A stretch of DNA of 64,000 nt from positions 1,116,001 to 1,180,000 of the forward strand of contig NZ_CP083950.1 in assembly GCF_006439395.2 (NCBI RefSeq). The letters run 5' to 3'. The DNA comes from Mesorhizobium sp. B4-1-4 (GTDB lineage Bacteria > Pseudomonadota > Alphaproteobacteria > Rhizobiales > Rhizobiaceae). Positions 1-9,093 of this stretch are shown piece by piece; positions within the stretch are counted from its first letter, which is position 1; each line of letters opens with the position of its first letter. Both the position numbers and the translations under genes were made by a program. A model generated the notes under the pieces. It ran no database searches. It was not told where the DNA came from and saw only the letters and a list, made by a program, of their open reading frames with translations.

Positions 1-231
1 CCGGCCGGCAGGGATCCGGCGATCGTCGCCGGTGAAAGCGGTGGCGTCGGCCTCGCCGGACTGATGCGGGCTGCGGCCGAAAACAAGATGGTTCTCGGGC
101 TCGACGGCAAGGCCCGCGTCCTGGTGATCAACACCGAAGGCGCCACCGACCCGCAACGTTATGCCGAACTGGTCGGCACGAGCCCGGCCAACGTGCTGGC
201 CGGCAAGCTGGCTGCCGAGGCAACGCCATGA
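1..231 (+). CDS. dpaL: Diaminopropionate ammonia-lyase, C-terminal part (truncated by window edge)
   Basis: The open frame enters from the left edge and ends in TGA at 229-231, giving the last 76 residues. It contains IVAGESGGVGLAGL and a later VLVINTEGATDPQRY, which match the C-terminus of PLP-dependent 2,3-diaminopropionate ammonia-lyase (fold type II); that enzyme converts diaminopropionate to pyruvate and ammonia. The PLP lysine lies outside the window. The stop overlaps the start of the next gene (ATGA), so the two are probably translationally coupled. The family call rests on remembered motifs, and a related threonine-dehydratase-like enzyme cannot be excluded from this fragment. Confidence 0.75.
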   Translation, partial: PAGRDPAIVAGESGGVGLAGLMRAAAENKMVLGLDGKARVLVINTEGATDPQRYAELVGTSPANVLAGKLAAEATP

Positions 232-1460
232 TCGCGATCGATGCACCGCGCCTGCTTGGTCGCATCCGTGAATTGGGCGCTGTTGGTCGCGACGGCGAGG
301 GCAGGCTGATCCGGTTGGCCGCCTCCGACACGGACAGGCTGGGCCGTGACCTCTTCGTCGGCTGGCTGCGCCAGGCCGGGCTTGATGTCGCCATCGACCG
401 CATCGGCAACATCTTCGGCATCTGGCAAAGTGCCGACAATGCAGGCAAGGCACCACTGCTCATCGGCTCGCATATCGACACCGTCATCGATGCCGGCATT
501 TATGACGGTTGCTATGGCGTGCTTGCCGGGCTGGAGGTGATCGAGACGCTGAAGGCATCGGGTCTTCCGCCGTCGCGCCCGCTCGCCGTCGCCGCCTTCA
601 CCAATGAGGAGGGCGTGCGCTTCTCTCCCGATATGATGGGCTCGCTGGTCTATGCTGGCGGCATCGATGTCGAAGCGGCACTCGCCGCTGTCGGCACCGA
701 TGGCAGCACGCTGGGGCAGGAACTGGCCCGCATCGGCTATGCCGGCGATCGCGAACCGGGCTTTCTCAAGCCGCATATCTATATCGAACTGCATATCGAA
801 CAGGGGCCGGTCCTGGAGCGCGAAGGCATTCCGATCGGCGCAGTGGAAAGCGTGCAGGGAATCTCCTGGCAGCGCATCACCATCGATGGTGTCGCCAACC
901 ATGCCGGCACCACGCCGATGTCGATGCGCCGCGATGCCGGATACGCCGCGGCACGCGTGGTCACCTTCCTGCATGACCGGGCCGCGGCCTCCAACTCGCC
1001 AACGGTTGCCACAGTCGGCACGATGCGCTTCGAGCCGAACGCCATCAATGTCATTCCATCACGCGCTGTCTTCACCGTCGATCTGCGCGATCCCGACGAG
1101 CAGCGCCTGCAGGCGGAGGAGGCGGCGCTGGCGGCCTTTCTGGAACAACTCGCCGCCGACGGCATCACCGTGACGGTCGAAAAGCTGGCGCGCTTCGAGC
1201 CCGTTGTCTTCGACAGGCAAGTCGTCGAACTGATCGAGGTCGCCGCGAGGAAGCGCGGGCTTGTCTCGAGGCGCATGACCTCGGGCGCGGGCCATGACGC
1301 CCAGATGATCGCGCGCATCGCGCCGGCGGCGATGATCTTCGTGCCGAGCGCCGGAGGCATCAGCCACAATCCGCGCGAGCACACCGACGATGCCGAGCTT
1401 GTTGCCGGCGCCAATATCCTGCTTGATGTGGTCACCGAACTTGCCGAGTTCGAGGGGTGA
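228..1460 (+). CDS. M20-family Zn-dependent hydrolase (N-carbamoyl-L-amino acid hydrolase / allantoate amidohydrolase type)
   Basis: The 410-residue length is normal for the hydantoinase/carbamoylase subfamily of M20 metallohydrolases. Metal-binding signatures are visible: GSHIDTVIDAG (His82, Asp84), Asp93, FTNEEG (Glu127-128), LHIEQGP near residue 193 and a C-terminal ISHNPREHTDD motif. These enzymes cleave the carbamoyl group from N-carbamoyl amino acids or ureido compounds. The start overlaps the dpaL stop, and the next M20 gene follows after 4 bp, so this is an operon for uptake or breakdown of unusual amino acids. The exact substrate (carbamoyl amino acid, allantoate or ureidopropionate) cannot be read from sequence. 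Confidence 0.85.
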   Translation: MIAIDAPRLLGRIRELGAVGRDGEGRLIRLAASDTDRLGRDLFVGWLRQAGLDVAIDRIGNIFGIWQSADNAGKAPLLIGSHIDTVIDAGIYDGCYGVLAGLEVIETLKASGLPPSRPLAVAAFTNEEGVRFSPDMMGSLVYAGGIDVEAALAAVGTDGSTLGQELARIGYAGDREPGFLKPHIYIELHIEQGPVLEREGIPIGAVESVQGISWQRITIDGVANHAGTTPMSMRRDAGYAAARVVTFLHDRAAASNSPTVATVGTMRFEPNAINVIPSRAVFTVDLRDPDEQRLQAEEAALAAFLEQLAADGITVTVEKLARFEPVVFDRQVVELIEVAARKRGLVSRRMTSGAGHDAQMIARIAPAAMIFVPSAGGISHNPREHTDDAELVAGANILLDVVTELAEFEG

Positions 1461-1464
1461 GGAA

Positions 1465-2625
1465 ATGGCTGGACTTGATCCCGAAACACTGAAGCGCGAG
1501 ATGACGGGATGGCGGCGTGACCTGCACGCGCATCCCGAATTCGGTTTCGAGGAGAAACGCACGGCTGCCTTCGTCGCGGCCAAGCTTCGCGAATTCGGCC
1601 TGGACGATGTCGTCGAGGGGATCGGCGGCACCGGTGTCGTCGGCACGTTGAAACGCGGCAGCGGCAACCGCGCCATCGCGCTGAGGGCCGACATGGACGC
1701 GCTGCGCATCGCCGAGCAATCCACCGCGCCATATCGCTCCGGCAATCCCGGAATCATGCACGCCTGCGGCCATGATGGCCACACAACGATGCTTCTTGGC
1801 GCGGCAAAACTGCTGGCCGAGGCGGGTGGTTTCGACGGCACCGTACGCTTCATCTTCCAGCCAGCCGAGGAGTGGGGCAGGGGCGCGCTGGCCATGCTCG
1901 ACGATGGCCTGATGGAGCGGTTTCCCTTCGACGAGATCTTCGGCTTGCACAATACGCCCGGCCTACCGGTCGGGCATTTCGAGACCCGTGCCGGCCCGGT
2001 CATGTCGGCCGAAGACAACTTCGAGATCGTGCTCAGGGGGTTGGGCGGCCACGCTGCGCGGCCGCATTCGGGTAAGGAAACGCTGGTCGCCGCCTGTGCG
2101 CTGGTCGTCAATCTGCAGACCATCGTCGCGCGTCGCCTGAGCCCTGCCGACATATCCGTGGTTTCGGTGACCGAACTGGTTACCGACGGCACCCGCAATG
2201 CACTGCCCGGTCTTGCCCGCATCCTTGGCGACGCGCGCAGTTTCCGCCCCGAGGTCAGCGCCGAGATCGAACGCCAGATGCGCGTCATCGCCGAAGGCAC
2301 CGCTGCCGCTTACAATGTCACCGCCGTGGTCAACTATACCAGAGAGTTCGTTGCGCTGCGCAACGATGCCGAACTGGTCGACGCGGCCTTCGCCGCCGCC
2401 AAGAACGTCTTCAAGCCGGGCAGTATCGCGGTCGCCCGCGAGCCAATGACGGCGTCGGAGGATTTCGCCCGCTTCCTCGATCACGTGCCCGGCTGCTTCG
2501 TCTTCCTCGGCAATGGCGAGGCCTCGGCGCCTTTGCACAATCCGACCTATGACTTCAACGATGAGGGGCTGTTGTTCGGCGCCAATTTCCATGTCGCCAT
2601 CGCCAGGCAACGGCTTGGGATTTGA
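1465..2625 (+). CDS. M20 amidohydrolase (hippurate hydrolase / N-acyl-amino acid deacylase type)
   Basis: This 386-residue cytosolic peptidase-M20D protein has the usual landmarks: HAHPEFGFEE (21-30), LRADMDAL (73-80), HACGHDGHT (99-107, metal ligands Cys101 and His103) and FQPAEE (131-136, catalytic Glu). Family members remove acyl groups from amino acids such as hippurate or N-acetyl amino acids. The ATG at 1465 is chosen because a purine-rich GAGGGGTGAGG lies just before it; an upstream in-frame start would overlap the previous gene by 71 bp. It is the last gene of the dpaL operon, and a deacylation step upstream of the lyase is plausible but unproven. Confidence 0.87.
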   Translation: MAGLDPETLKREMTGWRRDLHAHPEFGFEEKRTAAFVAAKLREFGLDDVVEGIGGTGVVGTLKRGSGNRAIALRADMDALRIAEQSTAPYRSGNPGIMHACGHDGHTTMLLGAAKLLAEAGGFDGTVRFIFQPAEEWGRGALAMLDDGLMERFPFDEIFGLHNTPGLPVGHFETRAGPVMSAEDNFEIVLRGLGGHAARPHSGKETLVAACALVVNLQTIVARRLSPADISVVSVTELVTDGTRNALPGLARILGDARSFRPEVSAEIERQMRVIAEGTAAAYNVTAVVNYTREFVALRNDAELVDAAFAAAKNVFKPGSIAVAREPMTASEDFARFLDHVPGCFVFLGNGEASAPLHNPTYDFNDEGLLFGANFHVAIARQRLGI

Positions 2626-2921
2626 ACGGTGATGGATACATTCGGCGCGCTTTTGCCGGGGAAAAACGCCCGGGAAAGCCGGAAATCCGCGATGTCGAAT
2701 GACGCAGGGGCAAGACTCAGCTAGCCTCTGTGTCGCGGCGGACCTGATATCCGCCTGGCCGGCGCTATCAGATTACCTCCCAAGCGGCGCCGGCCTTCTT
2801 CCTGGCGTCTCTTGTCTTGCTAAATTAGCAATCCTTAAATTTAGAATGTTCGCCATTGCAGGAAGTTAGGGTTTTGCTGGCATGGAAGCGACGGACTTTC
2901 GGGGATGCTTGCAGGACACAG

Positions 2922-3122
2922 ATGCGCGGGCGGAGCTGGATAAAGGCGTTGCGTCAGGAGGAGGCCCTCCAGGTTCGTGCGCGCATCGCCGAGCTCGAAA
3001 AAGACCTGACGGCAGCATCCCCAGCCCAAGGCCGTCAGCAACGGCATGAAGCAGGGCATGAATTGCGCAATGCGAAGTTCCGCCTTGAGCGCCTCGAGGA
3101 GTGCATCGCGGCGATGCCTTGA
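2922..3122 (+). CDS. Small hypothetical protein with predicted helix/coiled coil
   Basis: This 66-residue frame starts at an ATG preceded by AGGA at about 7 bp. The C-terminal half is rich in Arg, Glu, Ala and Leu (for example ARIAELEKDL and RLERLEECIAAMP), as in short coiled-coil proteins. I do not recognise a family. A TTG start at 2856 would extend it by 22 residues. The roughly 300 bp before it (2626-2921) show no other gene. Translation is uncertain because GC-rich DNA gives many open frames. Confidence 0.35.
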   Translation: MRGRSWIKALRQEEALQVRARIAELEKDLTAASPAQGRQQRHEAGHELRNAKFRLERLEECIAAMP

Positions 3123-3158
3123 TGCTCCGGCCCAAATCCTGTTGTACGGAACGCCATC

Positions 3159-3320
3159 TCAATTGCCGGCACTGCCTGTTTTCGTAACGGAATTGCCGGC
3201 GACGTAAGAGCTCTGTCCGGCATCCGGGGCCTTCGTCGGCGGCAGTTTGTTGTCGCAGGCCGAGACAGTCGCCAAACCGATCAAAGCCACCAGAACGAGG
3301 CCCAATCTTGGCTTTTTCAT
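3159..3320 (-). CDS. Small lipoprotein, hypothetical
   Basis: This 53-residue protein begins MKKPRLGLVLVALIGLATVS followed by ACDNK: a short basic N-terminus, a hydrophobic core and a lipobox (VSAC, Cys22), so it should be lipidated and anchored in the envelope. The mature part is only about 32 residues and polar. The longer open frame upstream (to 3560) lacks family character, and the signal peptide fixes the start at 3320. It is divergent from the small membrane protein at 3431. Function unknown. Confidence 0.6.
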   Translation of the reverse strand: MKKPRLGLVLVALIGLATVSACDNKLPPTKAPDAGQSSYVAGNSVTKTGSAGN

Positions 3321-3430
3321 CGCTATCGCCTCCAGCCTCACAACGATGCGGTGCCGGTTTGGTTGCGAATTTCGCGTCGGGAACAAAACGTCATATCTGC
3401 GGTTGATCTCCATCAAAGGAGAACCGCCGC

Positions 3431-3604
3431 ATGTTTCGTTTGCTTCTGGCAGGCACCTTTGCCTTTCTCGCCTATCGCCTCGCTCGCAAGATAATCGATG
3501 AGGTGCCCGATAACGTCGATCCGCTGCTGCTGCCGGCGCCAAAAAGTGATCGCGAGGCACTGCGCCGCCAATCGGCGGCGATGGGTGTCGATCCGAGACG
3601 GTAG
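3431..3604 (+). CDS. Small single-pass membrane protein, hypothetical
   Basis: This 57-residue frame begins MFRLLLAGTFAFLAYRLARK, one hydrophobic segment followed by positive charges, and continues with a soluble Pro/Arg-rich tail. A good ribosome site, AAAGGAG, sits 8 bp before the ATG. GGAAC at 3380-3384 followed after 16 bp by GGTT resembles a sigma-EcfG promoter with one -10 mismatch, hinting at stress control. The UvrD-like gene begins 58 bp downstream. No family recognised. Confidence 0.5.
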   Translation: MFRLLLAGTFAFLAYRLARKIIDEVPDNVDPLLLPAPKSDREALRRQSAAMGVDPRR

Positions 3605-3662
3605 CCCGTCGTCACGCCCGCTTCTGTGTTGCGAACAAAGCGGAAACGATGCTTGATGGGCG

Positions 3663-5756
3663 ATGAACCTCGCCGCCCGTGATTCGACTCTCTTGGAATC
3701 GACCGCCCAGCCCGCCTATCTCGCCCGGCTGAACGATGCACAGCGCCAGGCCGTCGAGCATGGTGACGGCAAGATCGCCGGGCCGCTTTTGGTCATTGCC
3801 GGCGCCGGCTCCGGAAAGACCAACACGCTGGCGCATCGTGTCGCTCATCTGATCGTCAAGGGCGCCGACCCGCGCCGCATCCTGCTGATGACCTTTTCGC
3901 GGCGCGCCGCATCGGAAATGGCCAGGCGCGTCGAGCGCATCGCCGGCGAGGTGCTTGGCCGCGACGCCGCGGTGATCACCGATGCGCTGGCCTGGGCCGG
4001 CACCTTTCACGGCATCGGCGCGCGGCTGTTGCGCGACTATGCGCTGGAGATCGGACTTGATCCGGCCTTCACCATCCATGATCGCGAGGATTCCGCCGAT
4101 CTGATGAATCTCGTGCGCCATGAACTCGGCTTCTCGAAGACCGAAGCGCGTTTCCCGACCAAGGGCACCTGCCTTGCCATCTACTCGCGCGCCGTCAACG
4201 CGCAGACGCCGCTCGGCGAGGTGCTGGGGTCCGCCTTTCCCTGGTGCGCCGGTTGGGCGGAGCAGCTGAAGCAATTGTTCTCCGGCTATGTCGAGGCCAA
4301 ACAGGCGCAAAACGTGCTCGACTACGACGACCTGCTGCTCTACTGGGCGCAGATGACGGCAGAGCCGGAAATCGCGGCGCATCTGGGCGGACGCTTCGAC
4401 CATGTGCTTGTCGATGAATACCAGGACACCAACCGGCTGCAGGCTTCTATTCTGATGGCGCTGAAGCCCGACGGCGCCGGGCTGACGGTGGTCGGCGACG
4501 ACGCGCAGTCGATCTATTCGTTCCGTGCTGCCGAGGTGCGCAATATTCTCGATTTCCCCCGCCAGTTCGCGCAGGCCGCCGACGTGGTCATGCTGGAGCG
4601 CAATTACCGCTCGACGGAGACGATTCTCGCAGCCGCCAATGCGGTGATTGGCGAGGCCCCGGAACGCTTCACCAAGAACCTGTGGTCGGAGCGTAAATCC
4701 GCCGACAAGCCGAGACTGGTGAGCGTGCGTGACGAGGTCGAGCAGGCCAATTTCGTCTGTGACACAATCCTGGCCGAGCGCGAGGCCGGCACGGCGCTGA
4801 AATCGCAGGCGGTGCTGTTTCGCGCCTCGCACCACAGTGGGCCGCTCGAAATCGAGTTGACGCGGCGCAACATCCCCTTCGTCAAGTTCGGAGGCCTGAA
4901 GTTCCTCGATGCCGCGCACGTCAAGGATATGCTGGCGGTGCTGCGCTTCGCCGAAAATCCGCGCGACCGCGTCGCCGGCTTTCGGGTGCTGCAGCTCATG
5001 CCTGGCATTGGCCCTTCGGCCGCCGGGCAAATCGTCGAGACCATGACAACGGCACTGGACGAGGCGATGGGGCTGGCGGGATGGCGTCCTCCGCAACGCG
5101 CGGCGGACGACTGGCCGGGCTTCGTCGATCTCTATTCCGGCCTGCGGGCCGGCGCCAAATGGCCGGCCGATCTCGAACAGGTCAGGCTCTGGTACGAGCC
5201 GCATCTGGAGCGTATCCACGAGGATGCGATCACGCGGCGGGCCGACCTGTTGCAGCTCGAGCAGATCGGGTCGGGTTACGTCTCGCGCGAGCGTTTCCTG
5301 ACCGAACTGACGCTCGATCCGCCGGACGCGACCAGCGATCAGGCCGGACCGCCGCATCGCGACGAGGACTATCTGATCCTGTCGACCATCCATTCGGCCA
5401 AGGGCCAGGAGTGGAAGAACGTCTTTGTGCTCAACACGGTCGACGGCTGTATCCCGGCCGATCTCGGCGTCGGCACCAAGGAGGACATCGAGGAAGAGCG
5501 CCGGTTGCTCTACGTGGCGATGACGCGGGCCAAGGACAATCTCAGCCTGGTCATGCCGCAGCGCTTCTTTCCGCACGGCCAGGCGGCGCGGGGAGACCGC
5601 CATCTCTACGCCTCGCGCACCCGCTTCATCCCGGCTTCGATCCTGGGTGCGTTCCAGCAAATGTCGTGGCCAGGCGTGCAAGCGGCGCAGGGCAGGGCAC
5701 CCCGGCCGGAGGTGCGCGTCGACATCGGCGCGCGCATGCGCGGCATGTGGAAATAG
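3663..5756 (+). CDS. ATP-dependent DNA helicase, UvrD/Rep/PcrA family (SF1)
   Basis: This 697-residue protein has the SF1A helicase motifs in order: a QxxA-type N-terminus (LNDAQRQAV), Walker [10 protein letters not shown] near 47-55, [10 protein letters not shown] (Ia), a motif [11 protein letters not shown] near 255, [11 protein letters not shown] (III), LERNYRST (IV), [14 protein letters not shown] (V) and [11 protein letters not shown] (VI). These enzymes unwind DNA 3'-5' in repair or replication restart. It lacks the long C-terminus of classical UvrD and is probably a second UvrD-like helicase rather than the housekeeping one. No strong ribosome site precedes the ATG. Six bp after its stop begins the dapB remnant. 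Confidence 0.9.
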   Translation: MNLAARDSTLLESTAQPAYLARLNDAQRQAVEHGDGKIAGPLLVIAGAGSGKTNTLAHRVAHLIVKGADPRRILLMTFSRRAASEMARRVERIAGEVLGRDAAVITDALAWAGTFHGIGARLLRDYALEIGLDPAFTIHDREDSADLMNLVRHELGFSKTEARFPTKGTCLAIYSRAVNAQTPLGEVLGSAFPWCAGWAEQLKQLFSGYVEAKQAQNVLDYDDLLLYWAQMTAEPEIAAHLGGRFDHVLVDEYQDTNRLQASILMALKPDGAGLTVVGDDAQSIYSFRAAEVRNILDFPRQFAQAADVVMLERNYRSTETILAAANAVIGEAPERFTKNLWSERKSADKPRLVSVRDEVEQANFVCDTILAEREAGTALKSQAVLFRASHHSGPLEIELTRRNIPFVKFGGLKFLDAAHVKDMLAVLRFAENPRDRVAGFRVLQLMPGIGPSAAGQIVETMTTALDEAMGLAGWRPPQRAADDWPGFVDLYSGLRAGAKWPADLEQVRLWYEPHLERIHEDAITRRADLLQLEQIGSGYVSRERFLTELTLDPPDATSDQAGPPHRDEDYLILSTIHSAKGQEWKNVFVLNTVDGCIPADLGVGTKEDIEEERRLLYVAMTRAKDNLSLVMPQRFFPHGQAARGDRHLYASRTRFIPASILGAFQQMSWPGVQAAQGRAPRPEVRVDIGARMRGMWK

Positions 5757-5765
5757 GCGAAGGCC

Positions 5766-6072
5766 ATGGCGCAACCGCCGGTCAGGATTGCCATCGCCGG
5801 CGCGCTGGCTCGCATGGGCCGCCGGATGGCAGAAGCGTCACCGGCGCGCGTCCCGCCGGCGAGATCGGTTTGCGGTGACGCGTGGCGGCAGCATTGTCGG
5901 CGAACACAGCGTCGGCTTCTGTGCCGAAGGTGAGCTTTTTACCCTGTCGCATGCGGCCGGCGACCGCGTCATGTTCGCCCGAGGCGCCATTGCCGCTGCA
6001 CTCTGGGTGGCGGGACGTTCACCGGGCGAGTACGACATGCGCGATGTGCTGGGGCTGAGCGCCCGGACATGA
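5766..6072 (+). pseudogene. dapB-like (4-hydroxy-tetrahydrodipicolinate reductase) pseudogene with internal deletion
   Basis: Three pieces of DapB are visible in three frames. The N-terminus reads [19 protein letters not shown] from 5766, with the usual GxxGRMG slightly degraded. [12 protein letters not shown] follows in a second frame. Then [17 protein letters not shown] through [14 protein letters not shown] and YDMRDVLGL follows in a third, up to 6072. A normal DapB is about 270 residues; here roughly 160 middle residues, including the catalytic region, are missing and two frameshifts remain. The gene cannot be functional, so a working dapB must lie elsewhere. It abuts the helicase gene. 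Confidence 0.75.
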
Positions 6073-6229
6073 AATTGCGAATATTTTTGCCTCGTGGCTG
6101 AAAGCCAGCTGAAAGCTTGGGCATGTCATGACAGTTTTTGCGGTGTCACCGCATGTCCGGCCCACGACGGTCGGCGAGGGAGGAATGCGGCGCGGCTTCA
6201 CAGCGCGTCGCCCAAATGGAGGAAGTTTT

Positions 6230-7246
6230 GTGACCGGTTTCATCTCGAAGTGCGCCTTGCGCACAGCCGCCTTGACGCTTGCCATCACCGCCACGGGCGC
6301 CACAGTGGCATCGGCGGCCGACGAAAAGATCTCCATCATGGTGGGTGGCTATGAAAAGCAGATTTATCTGCCCGCCAAGCTCACCGAAGCCCTCGGCTAC
6401 TTCAAGGACGAGGGTCTCGAGGTCGAACTGCTGAATGAACCGGCAGGTGTCGATGCCGAAAACGAAATGCTGGCCGGCGCCGTGCAAGGGGTTGTCGGCT
6501 TCTACGATCACTGCATCGACCTGCAGGCAAAGGGAAAGTTCGTCGAGTCCATTGTCCAGTTCAGCCAGGCCCCGGGCGAGGTCGAACTCGTTTCGGCGAA
6601 GCATCCCGAAATCAAGTCTCCCGCCGATTTCAAGGGCATGAACCTCGGTGTCACCGGCCTCGGCTCGTCGACGAACTTCCTGACCGAATATCTGGCGGTG
6701 AAGAACGGCTTGAAGCTTGGTGAGTTCACCTCGATCCCCGTCGGCGCCGGCGACACATTCATCGCTGCCATGCAACAGGACAAGATCCAGGCCGGCATGA
6801 CGACCGAACCCACCATCACCCGGCTCCTCAAGACGGGCGAAGCCCGCGTCCTTATCGATATGCGTACGATGGAAGGCACCAAAGCCGCGCTCGGCGGCAC
6901 ATACCCGGCCGCATCTCTCTACATGCAGACCGAGTGGGTCGATGCCCACAAGGATGTGGTACAGAAGCTGGCGAATGCCTTCGTCAAGACGCAGAAGTTC
7001 ATCAACACCCACAGCGGCGCTGAAATCGCCGACAAGATGCCGAAGGACTACTACGTCGGCGACAAGGAAGCCTACGTGAAGGCCCTGGATGCCGGCAAGG
7101 GGATGTTCACCCCCGACGGGATCATGCCCGAAGGCGGCCCGGAGACGGTGTTGACCGTTCTTTCGGCGTTCAAGAAGGAACTGCAAGGCAAGCAGATCGA
7201 CCTATCCAAGACCTACACGACGGAATTCGTCAAAAACGCCAAGTAA
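6230..7246 (+). CDS. ABC transporter periplasmic substrate-binding protein (NMT1/THI5, SsuA/TauA-like)
   Basis: This 338-residue protein has a Sec signal peptide ending near TVASA-ADEK. The GTG at 6230 is chosen because GGAGGAA lies 5 bp upstream and the signal peptide begins exactly there; a frame open from 6128 adds an implausible extension. The mature part has the NMT1/THI5-like binding fold (GYFKDEGLEVEL, MLAGAVQGVVGFYDH, GMNLGVTGLGSSTNFL). Relatives bind nitrate, sulfonates, taurine or pyrimidine precursors; the ligand cannot be deduced. It is first in an operon with an ATPase and a permease. Confidence 0.88.
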   Translation: MTGFISKCALRTAALTLAITATGATVASAADEKISIMVGGYEKQIYLPAKLTEALGYFKDEGLEVELLNEPAGVDAENEMLAGAVQGVVGFYDHCIDLQAKGKFVESIVQFSQAPGEVELVSAKHPEIKSPADFKGMNLGVTGLGSSTNFLTEYLAVKNGLKLGEFTSIPVGAGDTFIAAMQQDKIQAGMTTEPTITRLLKTGEARVLIDMRTMEGTKAALGGTYPAASLYMQTEWVDAHKDVVQKLANAFVKTQKFINTHSGAEIADKMPKDYYVGDKEAYVKALDAGKGMFTPDGIMPEGGPETVLTVLSAFKKELQGKQIDLSKTYTTEFVKNAK

Positions 7247-7254
7247 TGGACCGT

Positions 7255-7284
7255 GCCGGCGTGATGCCAGGGCATCGCGCCGGC
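7255..7284 (+). promoter_or_regulatory. Intercistronic hairpin after the substrate-binding protein gene
   Basis: GCCGGCG and GATGC on the left pair with GCATC and CGCCGGC on the right around a short loop. There is no T-run, so it is not a classical terminator. Such hairpins after binding-protein genes often protect the upstream mRNA and reduce downstream expression; that role is inference. Confidence 0.45.
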
Positions 7285-7351
7285 TGTCCTCAATTTTCGC
7301 GTCCGGCGGCCATGGCCGGCGGTGGCGTTTGCTCGAACCAGGAGCTCCACG

Positions 7352-8176
7352 ATGGCCCCTCAAGAAAACGAACAAGACCAGACCACCCCGGCGATTGAAC
7401 TGATCAATGTCAGCCGCCGCTTCCTTTCGCCCACGGGCAAGTCGCTCACGGCGCTGCGGGATTTCACCATGAGCGTCCGGCGCGGCGAGTTCGTCGCCGT
7501 CGTTGGTCCGACCGGTTGCGGAAAATCCACCACGCTCAACCTGATCACCGGATTGGCGACTCCAAGCGCTGGCGAGGTCCGCGTCATGGGCGCGCCCGTC
7601 AAGGGCATAGACCCGCGCATCGGCTTCGTATTCCAGACCGACGCGCTGTTTCCCTGGCGCACGGTGATTGACAATGTCATGGCCGGACCACTGTTTCGCG
7701 GCAAGCCAAGACCGCAGGCCCAGGCGGCCGCGCGCGACTGGCTGGCACGTGTCGGTCTGGCGCGCTTCGAGCACCACTATCCGCACCAGCTTTCCGGTGG
7801 CATGCGCAAGCGCGTGGCGCTGGCGCAGACCTTCATCAACGGCCCCGAGATCTTCCTGATGGACGAACCGTTTTCCGCGCTTGATGTGCAGACGCGTGTC
7901 CTCATGCACGAGGAACTGCTGCGTCTATGGTCCGACGCCAAGGCATCGGTGGTCTTCGTCACCCACGATCTTGAGGAAGCGATCGCACTGGCCGACAAGG
8001 TCTATGTGCTGACCGCCGGGCCGGCGACGGTGAAGTCGGTCTATACGATCGACCTGCCGCGTCCCCGCATCGTCGCCGACATCCGCTACCAGCAAAGCTT
8101 CATCGACTATTCGCGCACCATCTGGGCCGATCTCAAGGAAGAGGTCGAGACCAGCTATGCCCGCGCCGCCGCGTGA
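7352..8176 (+). CDS. ABC transporter ATP-binding protein (SsuB/TauB/NrtD-like)
   Basis: This 274-residue nucleotide-binding subunit has Walker A GPTGCGKST, a Q-loop in GFVFQTDALFPWR, signature LSGGMRKRVALAQ, Walker B FLMDEPFSALD and H-loop VFVTHDLEEA. The FQTDALFPWRTV segment is typical of the nitrate/sulfonate/taurine importer ATPases. The ATG at 7352 has AGGAG 7 bp upstream; an earlier start at 7322 lacks one. The next gene starts 11 bp after its stop, so it is co-transcribed with the permease. Confidence 0.9.
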   Translation: MAPQENEQDQTTPAIELINVSRRFLSPTGKSLTALRDFTMSVRRGEFVAVVGPTGCGKSTTLNLITGLATPSAGEVRVMGAPVKGIDPRIGFVFQTDALFPWRTVIDNVMAGPLFRGKPRPQAQAAARDWLARVGLARFEHHYPHQLSGGMRKRVALAQTFINGPEIFLMDEPFSALDVQTRVLMHEELLRLWSDAKASVVFVTHDLEEAIALADKVYVLTAGPATVKSVYTIDLPRPRIVADIRYQQSFIDYSRTIWADLKEEVETSYARAAA

Positions 8177-8187
8177 AGGAGGACACC

Positions 8188-9066
8188 ATGACCGATGCCG
8201 CCATCGACATCAGGGCAGGAAGCTTCCGGCCGGGAACTTCCGACGCCGAAATCGAAGCCGCCGCCGCCAGGGCCGCGCAGCATCGCCGCCGCACGGTGAT
8301 CTTTTGGCGCTTTGCCATCCTCATCGCCTTCCTCGCCGCCTGGGAAATCGCCGGGCGCAAGGCCTGGATCGACCCGTTCTTCTATGCCACGCCGAGCGCG
8401 ATCGCACAGAGGCTCTATGAATGGACGACGGAAGGCACGTCCGAAGGGCCGCTCTGGTACCATCTCTATGTCACCATGGAGGAGTCCGTCCTCGGCTTCG
8501 TGACCGGCTCCGTCGCCGGCATCCTGATCGGCGTGGCCCTCGGCCGCAACCGCATGGCCGCCGACATCTTTTCCATCTACATCAAGGTGATCAACTCCAT
8601 TCCCCGCGTCGTGCTGGCACCGATCTTCATCATGATCCTCGGTCTCGGCCTTGCCTCGAAGGTGGCGCTGGCCTTCGTGATGGTGTTCTTCGTCGTCTTC
8701 CACAACGCCTTCCAGGGCGTGCGCGAGGCCGATCGCGCGATGATCGCCAATGCTCGCATCCTCGGCGCCTCCGACTGGCAACTGACCCGCTCGGTGATCG
8801 TGCCGTCGGCGATGAGCTGGATCTTCGCCAGCCTGCATGTCAGCTTCGGCTTCGCCATCATCGGCGCCATCGTCGGCGAATTTGTCGGGTCGCGCTATGG
8901 CATCGGGCTCTTGATCAACATCGCCAAGGGTTCGTTCGATGCCGCCGGCATGTATGCCGCGATCGTCATCATCATGGTGGTGGCGCTGGGTGCGGAATAT
9001 CTGATGACGATGGTTGAGAACCGGCTGGCGAAATGGCGTCCGCAGCCGTTGCACGAAACGCAGTAA
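8188..9066 (+). CDS. ABC transporter permease (SsuC/TauC-like)
   Basis: This 292-residue inner-membrane protein has about six hydrophobic segments and a cytoplasmic EAA-type loop (EADRAMIANARILGASDWQL). The start at 8188 has AAGGAGG directly before it; the frame could open 15 bp earlier at a GTG overlapping the ATPase stop. It completes the importer with the binding protein at 6230 and the ATPase at 7352. A basic, soluble N-terminus of about 40 residues precedes the first membrane segment. The sensor kinase gene converges on it 27 bp downstream. Confidence 0.9.
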   Translation: MTDAAIDIRAGSFRPGTSDAEIEAAAARAAQHRRRTVIFWRFAILIAFLAAWEIAGRKAWIDPFFYATPSAIAQRLYEWTTEGTSEGPLWYHLYVTMEESVLGFVTGSVAGILIGVALGRNRMAADIFSIYIKVINSIPRVVLAPIFIMILGLGLASKVALAFVMVFFVVFHNAFQGVREADRAMIANARILGASDWQLTRSVIVPSAMSWIFASLHVSFGFAIIGAIVGEFVGSRYGIGLLINIAKGSFDAAGMYAAIVIIMVVALGAEYLMTMVENRLAKWRPQPLHETQ

Positions 9067-9093
9067 GCGGATCCAAACCGGGCAGGGTTCGCT

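Noticed and set aside
3634..3650. LexA box before the UvrD-like helicase
   Set aside because: GAACAAAGCGG is followed by AAAC, not GAAC, at the N7 distance.
3612..5774. 720-codon open frame on the minus strand
   Set aside because: Fully antisense to the UvrD-like helicase, no family motifs, Arg/Gly/Ala-rich translation typical of a high-GC shadow frame.
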